From Hymenopus coronatus (taxonomy: Eukaryota > Arthropoda > Insecta > Mantodea > Hymenopodidae): a stretch of 64,000 nt of DNA. Of this stretch, positions 33,590-45,400 are shown piece after piece (position 1 is the first letter of the stretch; each line of letters opens with the position of its first letter). The stretch lies in NCBI GenBank assembly GCA_030762935.1, contig CM060900.1:437279259-437343258 (forward strand), read 5' to 3'. A model generated the notes under the pieces. That model worked only from the letters and a program-made list of their open reading frames with translations. It did no database searches and was not told where the DNA came from. Both the position numbers and the translations under genes were made by a program.

Positions 33590-34318
33590 TAGTAATGGAC
33601 GGATTTGTTTATGTTGATATTGAGCAAATCTTGCCCTAGCGTTTAGTAAGTTGACCACTCCTTTTTCACTTATACAGCTCTAGCCACTGGATGGGGAAGT
33701 TACTTTATCCCCCTAAAATATTGCTGAACTGCCGAACCTAACATCACAACCTAAACCCTATATTTTCATGCTATACTGGTCTCAATATCGATTAGATTAT
33801 TCTCGATCAAAAACGGTTATAACTTAACTTTCCTCTCCATGTCGTTGATGAAAGCTCTCATGCATGTAAGCTTCTTTGCTACTGCCCAGCTTAACAACAC
33901 TCAATAATATTTTACGCTTTCCTCTAGAATGCCCTGTTATGCTGTAATTGTATACAACCTTTCTTGAATACCAAATGTAGCAAAACGCTCTCATGGAACT
34001 GGTATATGACCCATCCCTACATTTCACAACACTTATAACATCGCTCATTGTTTAGTTCTTTGTCCCTGTTTGTTTTACAGGCCAGTCACAACAAAGAACT
34101 GATACCGACTGGGAGGAAACAAAAGTTTATTCTTTAGTCGCACCATTTTGAGATGATGCAAAGGTACAAAAACAGGATGCTTAAGTCTACGTCTGTTACA
34201 CGTATACCTCTTCCATTTCAAAAGGCTCTGACAAAAACAATAGTTACCTGAAGATGGAAACTTTTCGGAGAGAAAAACACCGTTACAGTGTAGGGGAATT
34301 GACCACCTTTTATTCACG
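33590..34318 (+). repeat. R2 dispersed repeat, copy 2
   Basis: Same orientation and block order as 3275-3895. It is about 110 bp longer because of an extra segment between the 'gataccgactgg' block and the final 'ggagagaaaaacaccg' block. Minus-strand frames at 33824-34048 and 34075-34317 are not conserved in copy 1, so R2 is unlikely to encode them. Confidence 0.6.
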
Positions 34319-34470
34319 TGGTTGGGAATTATTACGCGAAATCGTAGTTTTTAAAACTCAGTGTTTTTAAAACACCTTTCAATACATACATCTCAATCTA
34401 TGAAAAACGAATATTTTGTTTGGTTTCTTCAACTAGCATTGGAGTTCGAGAGCATGGCAAAGTAATCATT
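34319..34470. other. Short spacer
   Basis: Nothing recognised. Confidence 0.4.
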
Positions 34471-34725
34471 AAAACTTATGACGTCACGGGAAAGTAAACC
34501 TGTCTGTAGCAAGCGGTCGAGCAGAACTTTACGAGTGTGAGTAAGTGTTAGGACAAGGAAATGTGAAGAAAATGTGTTTTATCCGAATAAGTACCCAGAA
34601 TAATGGATGTTACTGAGAAGAAAACTCGCCGTATCGAAGAATGTGGTATTCCTGTAACCTCCAAAAAGGGTTTAGAGAGTTTTCACTTACGGTTTCCTCT
34701 TAACAGCAGTGCGAAAGGAAGATAA
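34471..34725 (+). other. Possible promoter/5' exon and 40-codon frame
   Basis: A perfect CRE-type palindrome TGACGTCA (34479-34486) is followed by a locally GC-richer stretch. A donor-like GTGAGT lies at 34537-34542. An ATG at 34603-34605 opens a 40-codon frame ending at 34725, whose product reads 'MDVTEKKTRR' and later 'SFHLRFPLNS'. The last phrase loosely recalls THAP-domain sequence, but the Cys residues are absent. It could be an untranslated first exon of a host gene, a transposon promoter, or chance. No TATA box is seen. Confidence 0.2.
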
Positions 34726-35599
34726 CTGTGTACATCAAGTAAACATCAGCGATGCGTTAAACGTTAACATCAGAATTAATGTACTAAATTCATAATCGCT
34801 TTGTATAGAAGGAATGTGGAAATAGAGGAATAATTGCGATAAATAATGTCCAGGGACAACATTTTGATACTGTCGACACCTTTATACTTTTGTACCCTTG
34901 ATACTCGATGTCGTCGAAGTTTGTGTTTTACTTTGAGTTAAATCTTTAAGTCCTATACTAATGAAAGCTGTAACTTTAGTAGATAGTTAATGAAGGGAGA
35001 CGAGACTTCACGTTATTGCCTGGCACGTGTCTCCAAAGGGTTGCTGAACTACATTTCTTGTATAACATGCAACACAACATAGATATTTATGTAACATGCA
35101 GCAATAACTGAGCGACTTACTCAGCCATTACATTTACCTACTTCGGTGACCAAAATCTGTGAGCCCAGCCAAATCAAATCGAAACTTAGACGTAAGATAA
35201 CACGTGCAGCTAACAGCTATACTGCACAACAAATTTCTATAAATGTATTCTTTTTAAAATTAGAACAGCGATATTGAATAAAACAAACTTAGTGAAGCGA
35301 GCACAGCGACAATCGTAAACATATGCGGATATTTGGGCAATTTCAACATAGCCACATTAAATAAATTTGTGCAAGATATTCATCAAAATTGGTTACACAT
35401 GCTTATAAAAGAAAACTACTAATAAATATCTAATTCAGTGGATCACTCACTGTCTTAACAGTTTTCCATATAGTGAGTATAAGTGTCTAATATTGGAACT
35501 CAAAAATATTATCGATATCAGTATAAACTATCAAAGAATAGTGATGGGCTAAGAAAGGGGCAAACGAACACGACCGAGATATCCGTTATTAGTGGTTCG
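34726..35599. other. AT-rich spacer, nothing recognised
   Basis: No frame, repeat or RNA-like element stands out. Confidence 0.45.
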
Positions 35600-35860
35600 A
35601 ATCGTTCATTACTTTTTCATTATGTTAAAGTCCTTTTAGCATTCATTTGTTTCTAGGATCTGCATGAAGTAATGTAATTCTTAGGTCAACATATGGCGTC
35701 CAGTTCTTTAACATTTGATTATCTTTGCTCTTCCCTTTGCATCTATAAGGAAATGTGTTAAGTATACGGAGGATTTTTGTACTCGCTAATAAACATAGAG
35801 GGTAGAGAAAGTGATGTGAATGTAACACATTAAATTTTACATTAATATTACTCGTTTATA
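35600..35860 (+). repeat. R1 dispersed repeat, downstream end
   Basis: A diverged end of R1 is visible as 'catctataaggaaatgtg' and especially 'gggtagagaaagtgatgtgaatg' (near 35800-35822), matching the 0.54-, 15.4- and 25.1-kb copies. Confidence 0.45.
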
Positions 35861-36029
35861 TGAATTTTATTCGTTTATGTATATTAGAGTGAATATTTTA
35901 TTACTGGAATTAAAGAAAGACTGTTATAAACTGGTTCGTCTCTAAACACTTCTAAAATGAAGCGCCGTTCATTTAATTTTACGCGGATTATGTATAGTGG
36001 GCAATAGTATTCCACAAACATGTAGAATA

Positions 36030-36545
36030 ACTGAATACAGCAAACATGAGCTATTCTCTTGGAAAACTTTTGATTGTTGTTAGTGCTCATTGGGTCATAA
36101 AATCTTTTTCTGCAGTCCAATGGCAGTTGAGAACAAAGTTTGAAGGGAGACAGGTCTCATCCAAGTCGCCAGTTCATAATTTAACTAGGAAACTGGGAAG
36201 GGCAGGCTCCCTTCTGAATGAAAACGTCGACCACCGATGCCAGAGGGAATTGTAAACAATGTGCGTGTCGAGCTGGAACGTTTTCTAAGGAGTCTCTGCG
36301 TCGATTGTCCCAGCAATCTGGATAGTTGCTCAACTCAAACGGCAGCAAAGAAGGTACAACTTCGGCCGTATAAAGTACCGGCAGTGCAGTAACTAAGGAG
36401 CCTGATAAGGCAAAAACGAATTGGATTTTGTCATTGGTTTTAGGACCTCGTTCAGAATAACTCAAGAATGTAGAACATACGTGGTTCACAGATGACGCAG
36501 AGGTTGATTTCTCTGATTACGTCAACACCCCGAAATTCGATATAT
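36030..36545 (+). pseudogene. Mariner/IS630-like transposase relic (DUF4817-type N-terminus)
   Basis: A decayed transposase reading left to right through several frames. Frame 1 (36046-36255) has 'SFSAVQ', 'KFEGRQVSSKSPVHNL' and 'GSLL', typical of the DUF4817 helix-turn-helix found in insect mariner-type transposases. In other frames follow 'KESLRRLSQQSG' (~36280-36320), 'AAKKVQLRPYKV' (~36343-36378), 'KRIGFCHWF' (~36412-36438) and 'WFTDDAE' (~36482-36502). The Asp of TDD corresponds to the first catalytic Asp of the DDE/D triad. At least three frameshifts and several stops are present, and the downstream catalytic half is not recognisable. The open frames on the minus strand here are shadows. 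Confidence 0.65.
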
Positions 36546-37185
36546 AAGTCTAACTTAAACCCAGAGGAGATACACAAAATACAGCTATACTCAGTCGTAA
36601 AAGCGGTAGAATTTGTGCTAAAGTGGTCTAAGAATTTATTGGAGAAAAGTTGCAACTTGCAAAAGGAATAATAGGATTTTTGGAATATCCTGGTGGAAAT
36701 AATGCACGTATATTTGCAGCAAGGTGGGGGAGTAAAAAAAAAAAAAACAATAAAAAACAAACATTGCTTAAACTGAATAATTGTCTTGTCTATGGCCAAT
36801 GCCAACGCCTACTTTTACTATCCTTAATAGATCAAGAAGAAATAATTTGACGGTAGCTTGAACATTATCAGCTTATGACGGTCTGTCGATCAATTTACAT
36901 CAGATCTGCATCCTCCCTTCTCCTGAGGGTATTTTCTTCTCTCTCTGAAAATGGTTCAGTTATGAACAAGACATTCTTTTTTCCTGCGTAAAATTAAAGG
37001 ACTGCCCACACGATTTAACCTAATTGTATCGAGAGGAAAGAATACAAATATTGTATCAACTGTTTGAGCACTAAATAAATATATAAATAAACTTATAACT
37101 ATATAAGTAGTAATAGGATACGGCTGGAGGGAATTCGGCACCGAACCTCATGATGATTATTGTATCTATAGGTATAACACGAGGG
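36546..37185. other. AT-rich spacer
   Basis: Possibly includes unrecognisable remains of the transposon to its left. An A run lies at 36735-36746. A 117-codon minus-strand frame (36452-36805) is low-complexity, Phe-rich and unrecognised. Confidence 0.4.
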
Positions 37186-37189
37186 GGCA

Positions 37190-37432
37190 CCCGGGAGGCC
37201 ACGCCGGGGCCCATTGGTTAGACCACTCGCCTCTCACCCAGGCGGCCCCGATTCGATGTAATGTGAGATTTGTGGTGGACAAAGCGGCGTAGGAGTGGTT
37301 TTCTCCAGGTTTTCCGTGTTTCCCCGCCATTGCAGTCCACCGATGCTCCCAATTTATTTTCCATGTATCATCAATGTCATCGTCTGAGGTGCCGTATGTA
37401 GTAAAAGCGGGCGATAAACACAATAAAAAGGC
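37190..37432 (+). mobile_element. SINE-B, tRNA-derived retroposon, long copy
   Basis: The most complete head of the family in this window: 'gcccattggttagaccactc' (A box), 'cccgattcgatg' (degenerate B box), body 'gagatttgtggtggacaaag', 'gttttccgtgtttccccgcc', 'atgtatcatcaatgtcatcg' and 3' end 'gtagtaaaagcgggcgataa'. It is followed directly by SINE-C. Confidence 0.8.
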
Positions 37433-37434
37433 CC

Positions 37435-37925
37435 CTAGGAGGGAAGATGGTGAGACGACACTCCGGGTGGCCAGAACCAGGAGCATAGATACAGCAAGTT
37501 CAGAGTCCTTACGATTTCCAGATAGAAGAACCCTAGCAGCTGGACAGGCAGTCTGGGAATCCCGATCTAAGTAGTGTCCAACACCTACACCAGGGGCGAT
37601 CCTGATCCCCGCAGACAACCGAAATCGGGGGACAGAGGTATACAATCAACATCCTTTTCCATGCCACGCTGCACCGAGCACCATCACCGACACTTCCAAC
37701 TTTAATACAAAACAATGGGATCAAGGATGAATGAAGTGACAATGGAAACGGCATGGAAGGGGAGTAAAATCGAGAGATGAAAGCCACCGAGCATTTATCT
37801 ATATATTATATATCCCCGAAAAAGTTCCATGGGTGATGCAGGCTGGCCACGGAGATCAAACCCGTGGTCTCCCGAATGCGGGCTGTAGACAAAACCGCTT
37901 GTACCCTTCCGCTTTGTCCAATAAA
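37435..37925 (-). mobile_element. SINE-C, tRNA-derived retroposon
   Basis: The head on the minus strand at 37820-37925 reads 'ggttttgtctacagcccgca' and the B box 'cacgggtttgatctccgtgg', matching the 30.8-kb copy. The body matches 26.6-27.1 kb. The 159-codon minus-strand frame (37166-37645) spans the SINE-B/SINE-C junction and is an artefact. Confidence 0.65.
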
Positions 37926-38832
37926 TACCCTGACTAATTCTTGAGGGCTATAATATTAAAGAAAATGTAAAATTAACAAACTCAACTCTGCAACAGCTAG
38001 AGGAGATCGTTAGGATGAAAAATTAGAAACATTAGTTGGATGCGTTAAACAACACATACTGCGCCGCATCTAAATGTATCTAATAGGGAAGGCCGGTGAT
38101 TTCCCCCATTTCTCAGCTGTTCAAATGGACCAAAGTAAAACCCCTGCAGATATCTGTTAATTTGTTTATTTATTTGAACAATATTACGGTAGACTCCATG
38201 AGAATGGAAAAGGTGCAAATTGTGTACCATGAAATGTGTATAGTTTAATTCTTATTAACATTCCAGAAAAAAGCAATTGTGAACTTTTAAAATATTAAAT
38301 GAAATCTCCATTCACCAGAGAAATGGTGAGATGAATACGATGGAGGACATGGTAGAGTAGAAGAGAACAGAGAGAGAGAGAATGAGAGAGTAGGTGACGG
38401 AGAGTAGGAAGGTGAGAGTGGGAAAAGGTTGGAAGAGGTGTCGAAGAAGTGAAAGGGAAGTAGTTCCACTTTTATGCCAATGTATGCAATAGACAAATAT
38501 GCTTTATTTTCTATGTAACTTCTGTGTTGCTTCACGTTGCCTTGCATAATGACGCTGAACCTTAGACAAGTTAATGCATATATAACACCTGTGCTTCATC
38601 GCAAAGTTTAATACAAGGAAATGAAATCTCTACTCGTCATTGCGGAGTCCCAGGTGTCATTAAAACACCTTGTCCGTACTCCATTAACTGCACAAGGATC
38701 ACTTTACTATACATCCATATTGTTGTCTACTCGTTATACAGCCGAGCTGAAGTTAAGCACTGAAAAATTCTCCCGCTCCTAATTGATATAAAGTCCTTAA
38801 ATACCAGGTGAGCAATGCATAACGCAACCGTT
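37926..38832. other. Spacer with purine-rich patch
   Basis: A GA-rich patch (about 38330-38460) forms Ser/Pro-rich low-complexity frames on the minus strand. Nothing else is recognised. Confidence 0.45.
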
Positions 38833-39361
38833 TTACCGGCCGGTAGTGCTACTCGCTATGTCGGCCGCGGCGGGGAGTATGTTTCCCCTCCTCTGCGCAA
38901 GATCCGTATCAGCTGAAATCTTGTGCAAGTAGCACGTGTTTGTTAGGCGACATAAGACAGTGTATTGTGTATTGAGACTCTGCGACGTCACATCCAGCCA
39001 ACTGCTGATTACAGGAAGTTCATGTTGTGTTTCAAGAGCTAGGAAGTTCGTACCGATTTCCTTATGCAGAGTAAGAGCGGCAATACCATGCGGTGCTACT
39101 TGTGCGAGCAAAGGTATACGTAGAATGCAAACCTTTACTGCAAAACAGCTATCACTGAATAACACAGAACCACGTCGGCAGGAAGGAAGGCGTTCGACTA
39201 ATATCTTTGTTATGCTCAAATTAATTTGTTTTACAACCATAATAAGTTTTTCAGCAGTGCAGTTATGTATGTACTTGTTCAAAACCGATGGCAGTTCTAG
39301 TAAACAAATTGTCAATTGTCTAGTAACAGGACAGCTGCACAGAAACATATTATTGCTTTAA
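38833..39361. other. Unrecognised overlapping open frames, CpG-richer block
   Basis: A 171-codon minus-strand frame (38833-39348, 'MFLCSCPVTR' onward) and a 141-codon plus-strand frame (38936-39361) overlap. Both are long for AT-rich DNA. The left edge (38836-38880) is CpG-rich. The products have no motif I recognise and one must be the shadow of the other. It could be a fragment of a transposon ORF, an unrecognised exon, or chance helped by higher GC. No start context, splice site or polyadenylation signal decides it. Confidence 0.25.
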
Positions 39362-41364
39362 ATTTGTTCAGAAAGCTATCCACAACTATCACACTGTTTA
39401 ATCCAGAGGTATGGAGTTGAACTGAATCTGTGCGGCATGTAGAAGAACTATCAAGACGGATCTACACATCCACGAATATTCTACCTTCCTGCAAAGAGTC
39501 TGAAAATGTTTAAGATCTTAATTTTATTATTTAGATATTACTTAACATTCGATCAGTAAATATTGCAATTCATGTTATAATTGCTTAGGTGTTTTCCTAG
39601 TGTACATATGTAAAGAAGAAAACCAGTCAGTCAGCCTTATGTATGTTGTACATAATGATGCAAATAAGTGGAATAGGAATGTCTCATAAGTCATTTTGGT
39701 TCTTTGGAAACGGTACTGTTTACTTGCCAACAGGGTTGTTTATCTCTCCCCTCTGCGTTTTTATCAATGACTTGTTTTGATGCGGCGATATGGTCGGTCG
39801 CATCCTAAATACGGAACGGCGAACGGTATGAACTTCCTAGCTCTGGTTATCACTAACAACATATGGCCCTCTAGTTCCCTCGATTTAATCTGTAATGATT
39901 TTCATCTCTGTGGGAATCAAAACAGAAAATATACAAAGCTAATATCTACACCTTAGCTGATAATATTCTCTAAGAATTGCGTCGTTTCTCAGAGGATATA
40001 TTATGTATATTGAAAATAACATAACGCAACAAACCGTACTATATTTATTCCGCAACCCGCAACTCCTACAAATCGTTCGGCCGGCACACGCCGTGAAATC
40101 GGTTGCGTAAAGGATCGTAATATAATTTCACGAGTCGTACACAAAGCACAAATAGTAATAGACATTGAATTTCTCATTGTCTGTAGGGGCATTTATAGGG
40201 CGTGTCTTCTGATATCCGCTGACCCCACCGTCACTGTATTTGGGGTAGGAGGAGGAGGAGTTGTAGCTTGCTGTTGTAGTCCACTTTACCTAATCTCGCT
40301 TCCAGTTGAGGAAGGTGGCTATTCCTATTAGAGAATGAGTTGACAAACCCAGCATAGGTATGCTCTATTGGTTCGATATAGAACACTCACATGCAAGGTG
40401 ACAGTATCAGCTAATAAAATAAAAATATGACATAATAAAGTACCCTACAAACGGTTAGGACTGCGGTGTACGGAACAAGACGCTGCTGATTTCTTTTTGT
40501 GCATACAATTCCCCACACAAAGTGTCTTTTGATGTACAGTAAATACTCATGTAATATGATCAAGGAGTTAAACTTTAAAACTTGCATTTAATCATAGTGG
40601 ATAAACTTATCCATGCATTTCGCTGAACACTGCGAAATTAAATTTAATTGGGAGATTAAAACTGCATGAATATTTAGGATTTAAGTACATTACATAATTT
40701 TTGCACAGCCATTATATTGAATTGATATTCTATAGAGAACATGTGGTTAAAGTTTATTCTGATACCACAAGAAAACACAATAATTTCTTATTACCTATAA
40801 TAATCGTTTATATTTAAATATACCGGAAGTAATCAAAATGTCTGTGATAAATAGTTTTACAAACATAATTATTACAATTATTACATTCATCAATCGCCAT
40901 CTTGCTTTTAAAATATACCTTATTAAATTTGGATAAGATACCAAGTAAAGTTATACCAGTACAATCAAAGATAAGCAAAATCGTCTACTTTTAGGCATCT
41001 TCTCTATGGAGTGTAGCGTAACTTCTCTGCCTTACATGCGTGGAATACAAGCCCTCTAGGAGTGGAGATTCAACGTGTGCTCTGCGGAAACTGGTAGCAG
41101 TTTTTATGAACTTGACCGGAATATTGACTCTCATTCGAATTCGCCTGTATTTCTATATAAACGAATTTTCAATAAAAGGACACTTTAGATATAAAAATAC
41201 GCATGTGATAACAGCTTTTATTATTAATGCTGAACATGCATTATATATCCTTGTTACTTTGAATGTAAAAAAAAACTAAAATCTTTAAAAATTCTGGGAA
41301 TAGCTATCTTCTTAGTCAGTGATGAAGTTTCCTCCTCGATGGTTCTTACGGGTAGATTTTTAAT
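39362..41364. other. AT-rich spacer, nothing recognised
   Basis: A GGA-rich patch lies at 40245-40260. Short frames at 40001-40192 (-) and 41040-41279 (+) have no motif. Confidence 0.45.
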
Positions 41365-41620
41365 AGTGTTTAACGCCCGCTCATTCTACACACGGTATCA
41401 GAGGTGGTGACACTGATGCTGCATGAGTTTAAATTATATAGTGAGAAAAAATATCCCGGAAATAAAATTCCTAGGGCAAAGTTTTGGGTACCGCCTCAGC
41501 ATCTTCCAGTTATGAGGACGGAGGGGAGTCTAGAAAACTCCTCAGTCAAGAACCCGTAGACCTCCCATACGTGATTCCGCTCCCTACGACCTCAGCAACC
41601 AGTGGTTTGCTTTACTGCGA
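41365..41620 (-). mobile_element. SINE-B, diverged
   Basis: Plus-strand 'gtgtttaacgcccgctcatt' (41368-41387) is the inverted 3' end of the family. 'cagaggtggtgacactgatg' continues into the body, and 'caagaacccgtagacctccc' toward the head. Much more diverged than the other copies. Confidence 0.5.
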
Positions 41621-43371
41621 ATGACAATACGTTTTATCTACTAGTTAACCTGTGTTTAACTTTATATTGATTATTAGCACTCAGTTCGATTTATAGCTGC
41701 AATGCTTCTTATCTAAATTAATTTAAGGATAACCATAGGTCGACTTTCTTTATCTTGCTATTACCATCTACCAGTTTAAAATGCGTTTTCAACTGTATAT
41801 CTTCAATACTTTTTTTAGAACATTATTTGCCTTTACTTTTATTATTATGTTAATTTCAGGAGTTCAGTACCATGCAGAAATTGTAATTATGAAAAACAAA
41901 AATTCTACATTGCATAATTGAAACCTTTAAGTATACATCTTTTAACACTTTATCCTATTTGGTCAAATTAAAAATATCATATCTTAAGCAATTTTAAAGC
42001 GTAGTAAAAGCCAAATGCCAACTTATTAAGTTTACTATATCCGAATTTGTAATGCAAAAGTTTAATAAGATTGGTTTCAAACTACATTGTGTAGAACGTT
42101 TTAAATTAGAAGTAGATACAGGTAATTTAGATTGTGTGTTCTTGGGCATTTAAATTCTCACATATTGTAAGCTTTAAATGGTTTTGAGAGCTAAGGTTAT
42201 ACCATGTAATTGAAGTTAAATTTGCAACGTATATATTAGATGTAAAGTTAACATTTGATTTTTTTTTAAAAAATTGTACCAAATTTCAGTTGTGAGTACT
42301 CTTAAGTGACACAAAAGCTTAAAAATGTTACCTTTATGTTAACTCCCATAGAAAGAGGCCAATAAGCTAACTACGCACAGCACAAAGGTCAGGAGAATAA
42401 ATTTTGGTCGCATGCTCCCGGCATTCCGACAGTCGGCGGGTTTGAATGTACATTTTCCAATATATTTCATGCGAGCGTATGATTTGCACGTAGTCGATAA
42501 GTATCGAACAAATGGAATGAAAGTTAGGAGTGTCTACATTTAAAGTAGTAGTTGCGACCATATGCAATATATATTTTTCTTCTGGCATTTCAGTTAACCC
42601 TTTGCGTCAAATTTGTAATAGGAATTCGCTGTAAGGTTATAAAATGCTTTACCATCACATGTTCATCCTTGAATCTATGCCAATTACTTGTGAGCTAATA
42701 CTGATAAACAGATGTTATAAATTTATGTAAAGCTAAATATATATAAACCAAATTATATGTATTTTTAAACTTATTGTCCATTTTCTTGCTTAAAATACTC
42801 AACAATTCCTGTTTAAACTAGTGTATTATTTTTGTTAGATTCATTTTTAACCTGTATGGGCCTTTGAAGGTGTAAAATTCTCCCATATCCTCAAATTCAT
42901 ACTCCCTCTTAAGTTACATTGAGAGGGAAGAAAAATAAATACAGAAAAGTAACTAAACTTAGAACAGCAAACTGTTGGCCAATTGAATGCTCTATGGCGT
43001 CAGCGAGTCAATCTGTTCTTGCTTTCAGCTAATAACACATTGATAAGCCTAGGAAAGGTAACACAAAGGGAGAATGTGGACCGTTAGCTTTTAACAAACA
43101 CACGATTGCTAGCAGAATTTAAACTGACTAGGGCTGTACTATACGAAAATAAATGCAAGTAGATAGCCATTACAACAGTAAAAATAAATATTAGATAAGT
43201 AGGTCGTGGAAAGGAGTCCAAGAAATTTACTGCCCCGCATTTACAGGTTTAAATTTCTACCTGCACCTGCCTACTCCAGCAGGTGGTTTCCGTAGGCCAA
43301 CCTACGCAAAGTCAGGCATTTCTCCTCAATGCTGGGTAGGTCAAGAAAAACCTGGCTCGTACTAACTTAGC
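41621..43371. other. AT-rich spacer with unrecognised minus frame
   Basis: A 73-codon minus-strand frame (42367-42588) is open but has no motif. No repeats are recognised. Confidence 0.45.
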
Positions 43372-43613
43372 TGGTCCCCATGGCCACGCTCGCTAAAGCG
43401 TCTCGCTTTGGTGCTTTGTGGGCAGGGGATCGTGGGTTCGAGGCCCGCCTTGGGCATGGATGTTATATGTTTGTGCAATGTGTATATGTTTGTAAAAGAA
43501 ACAGTAAACCAGTAATCAGTAAAACCTACGGGGGGAAACGTAAATAGGGATACAGTACCGGAGTCCTGATCGGACTCCGTTGCTGTTTAAAAAAAAAAAA
43601 AAAAAAAAAAAAA
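43372..43613 (+). mobile_element. SINE-A, tRNA-derived retroposon
   Basis: Clean copy: 'ccatggccacgctcgctaaa' (A-box region), B box 'gggttcgaggcccgcc', TG-rich linker, tail 'ccggagtcctgatcggactc' and a 27-base A tail (43587-43613). The long unbroken A tail suggests a younger insertion than the other copies, although poly-A length is only a rough guide. Confidence 0.85.
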
Positions 43614-43988
43614 ACTGTTGGCAGGAGTGAAGAAATAAGAGTGGTGGAACTGACAAACCTATTTCTCATGTTGTTGACTGCCAGTTGTAAATAAGTTAAG
43701 CCATATTGCATGCACGTTCTTACATTATAGTATCTTAATTCTTGTTACTGTGAAAAGTTGTTTTCTATACTTGTGTGCTGCAAGCTAGTAATAAAATAAT
43801 AAAAGGTCATAAGTTTTAAACGTACGGAAGGTTTTCATTGGGGTTATTTATAACATTATGCTGGAAACGTTTTAAAAATACCTCGAGACCGTTGCAAACT
43901 GTTTCACAGTTTATATTTTAGGTAATATTATTATTAATTTATTATTATTTTAATATTGTACTATTTACTTTATTATTATTCTTATTCC

Positions 43989-44038
<50 letters not shown>
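43989..44038. repeat. (TTA)n microsatellite
   Basis: About 16 perfect TTA units, preceded by an imperfect TTA-rich stretch from 43924. It sits at the edge of the R4 repeat; the second R4 copy has a shorter TTA patch at the same place. Confidence 0.9.
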
Positions 44039-44039
<1 letters not shown>

Positions 44040-45025
44040 TGTTATATGTGTGATCTCCTTGTGCTTACAACTGTGCAACATTTATGCTTTTAACAAAGCG
44101 CATAAACGACCTGAATATTTTCCATTATCTGATTATTAGTTATTTTCGTATTTTGCCACCTTTAACTGTCGTTTGTTTAGAGAAGCGCATTCCCAAGAAG
44201 TTGATTTTCTATATTTTGATTTCTGCAAACTTTACGCAATCTAATAAAACAATGAAGAAGGTAGGAATAAAAAAATCTTATTCGAAATACTTATCTCAGA
44301 GTAAGTTTAAAACACCTGACTTCGAAAATATACACAAACTTCGGAAAATGCACACATTGTGGGAATCGGGAAGAACTATAAAAGCTTAACTATTACCGAA
44401 AATTATTTAACTACACTGAAAATGCTTCCAAAAGGTACTTAGAAATCGTTCTTCGTGCTAAAGAGCCTCCATAAAATGTCATGGTACAAAGCTTCCTTTA
44501 TTAGTCGGATCTAATTATAATCGAGGCTTTATTCCACTACTTTTGCTGCAATTCTGCAGCAATATTTTCTCTTGTCACTTCGATGCACAGATAGTTGAGT
44601 ACCCCCGTCTCTCTCTCTCTGGCAAATAGCATGCTCCAAACTTCAGTTGAAAATGAAGGCGCCTAGCTTACGACTCTCCAATTTATAGATGTTTTTGACG
44701 TGGCCAGACATTTCCGGAGAAGCCCATGTGCATTGTGCTCAGGTGTGGCATTCCAATGCTTTTGAGTACTGCCGCCACTCTTCACGTGTTAAATTTACCG
44801 CCCCTCTGGCAATGAGTGCGGCAACACAAAGGAAGGTGACAGGATACGTGCAACAATCACCTACAAGCTTTCCAAAGTAAACTGTTAACACATGTGTGGC
44901 GATTACGGGCCAGCAAGGTGCACGCACAATACCAAGCTACGATGAAAACACATCAGGAGCGTTTGAGATTCACTAATTCATAATGTATCTCCAAAATAAG
45001 CATTGTTTCATTCTATACGTCTAAC

Positions 45026-45035
45026 GAGATTTCAG
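45026..45035. repeat. TSD, left side of SINE-E
   Basis: 'gagatttcag' is repeated exactly at 45314-45323. Confidence 0.8.
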
Positions 45036-45313
45036 AGCCCACCTGGGTAGTTTGTGGGTAGTGTGCCTGTCTCTCATTCAACAGATCCAAATTTTGGATA
45101 TCGCTTAGGGTGAATTAGCCTGATAAGGGTTCTTTCGGGGTGTTCCCTAATCCCAAGAAGACGAATTTCGAATATCTTTAAACTTCATGAACCCCTAGAT
45201 CATTTGAGCATTGTTTCACTGATTTCATTTATCGTCATTATGACCAAAGAGGTTAATGGACGCCAAGCTACAAAATAAAAGAGAAAAGGAAAAGAAAAGA
45301 AAAATAGAAAAAA
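45036..45313 (+). mobile_element. SINE-E, retroposon with exact TSD
   Basis: Starts 'agcccacctgggtagtttgt', with a tRNA-like region 'gtagtgtgcctgtctctc' and a poor B box ('acagatccaaa'). It ends in a 45-base A-rich tail of the type 'aaaagagaaaaggaaaag'. It is flanked by exact 10-bp duplications, and the uninterrupted site is visible in R4 copy B at 50.64 kb. This is the clearest insertion event in the window after SINE-B at 33.2 kb. Confidence 0.75.
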
Positions 45314-45323
45314 GAGATTTCAG
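45314..45323. repeat. TSD, right side of SINE-E
   Basis: Exact copy of 45026-45035, followed by the continuation of R4. Confidence 0.8.
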
Positions 45324-45400
45324 GTCCTGTAGGCACACCAGCAACAGTTAAGCCTGGACTGCTCAGTGTCAAGGGAAGGAATTAGGAATGACCAGGTACT

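Larger units (their letters stand above)
44039..45400 (+). repeat. R4 dispersed repeat, copy A (split by SINE-E)
   Basis: Colinear with 50105-50720. Matching blocks: 'atgcttttaacaaagcgcat' versus 'atgcttttaacaaagtgcac', 'catggtacaaagc' versus 'catggcatatact', 'taatgtatctccaaaataag' versus 'taatgcatcttcaaagaaaa', and 'gagatttcaggtcctgt' versus 'gagatttcaggtctttt'. The last block is interrupted by SINE-E. The 101-codon frame at 44084-44389 is not kept in copy B, so it is probably not coding. Class unknown. Confidence 0.55.

Noticed and set aside
37166..37645. 159-codon minus-strand frame as a gene
   Set aside because: It spans the SINE-B/SINE-C junction and is broken in all other copies.
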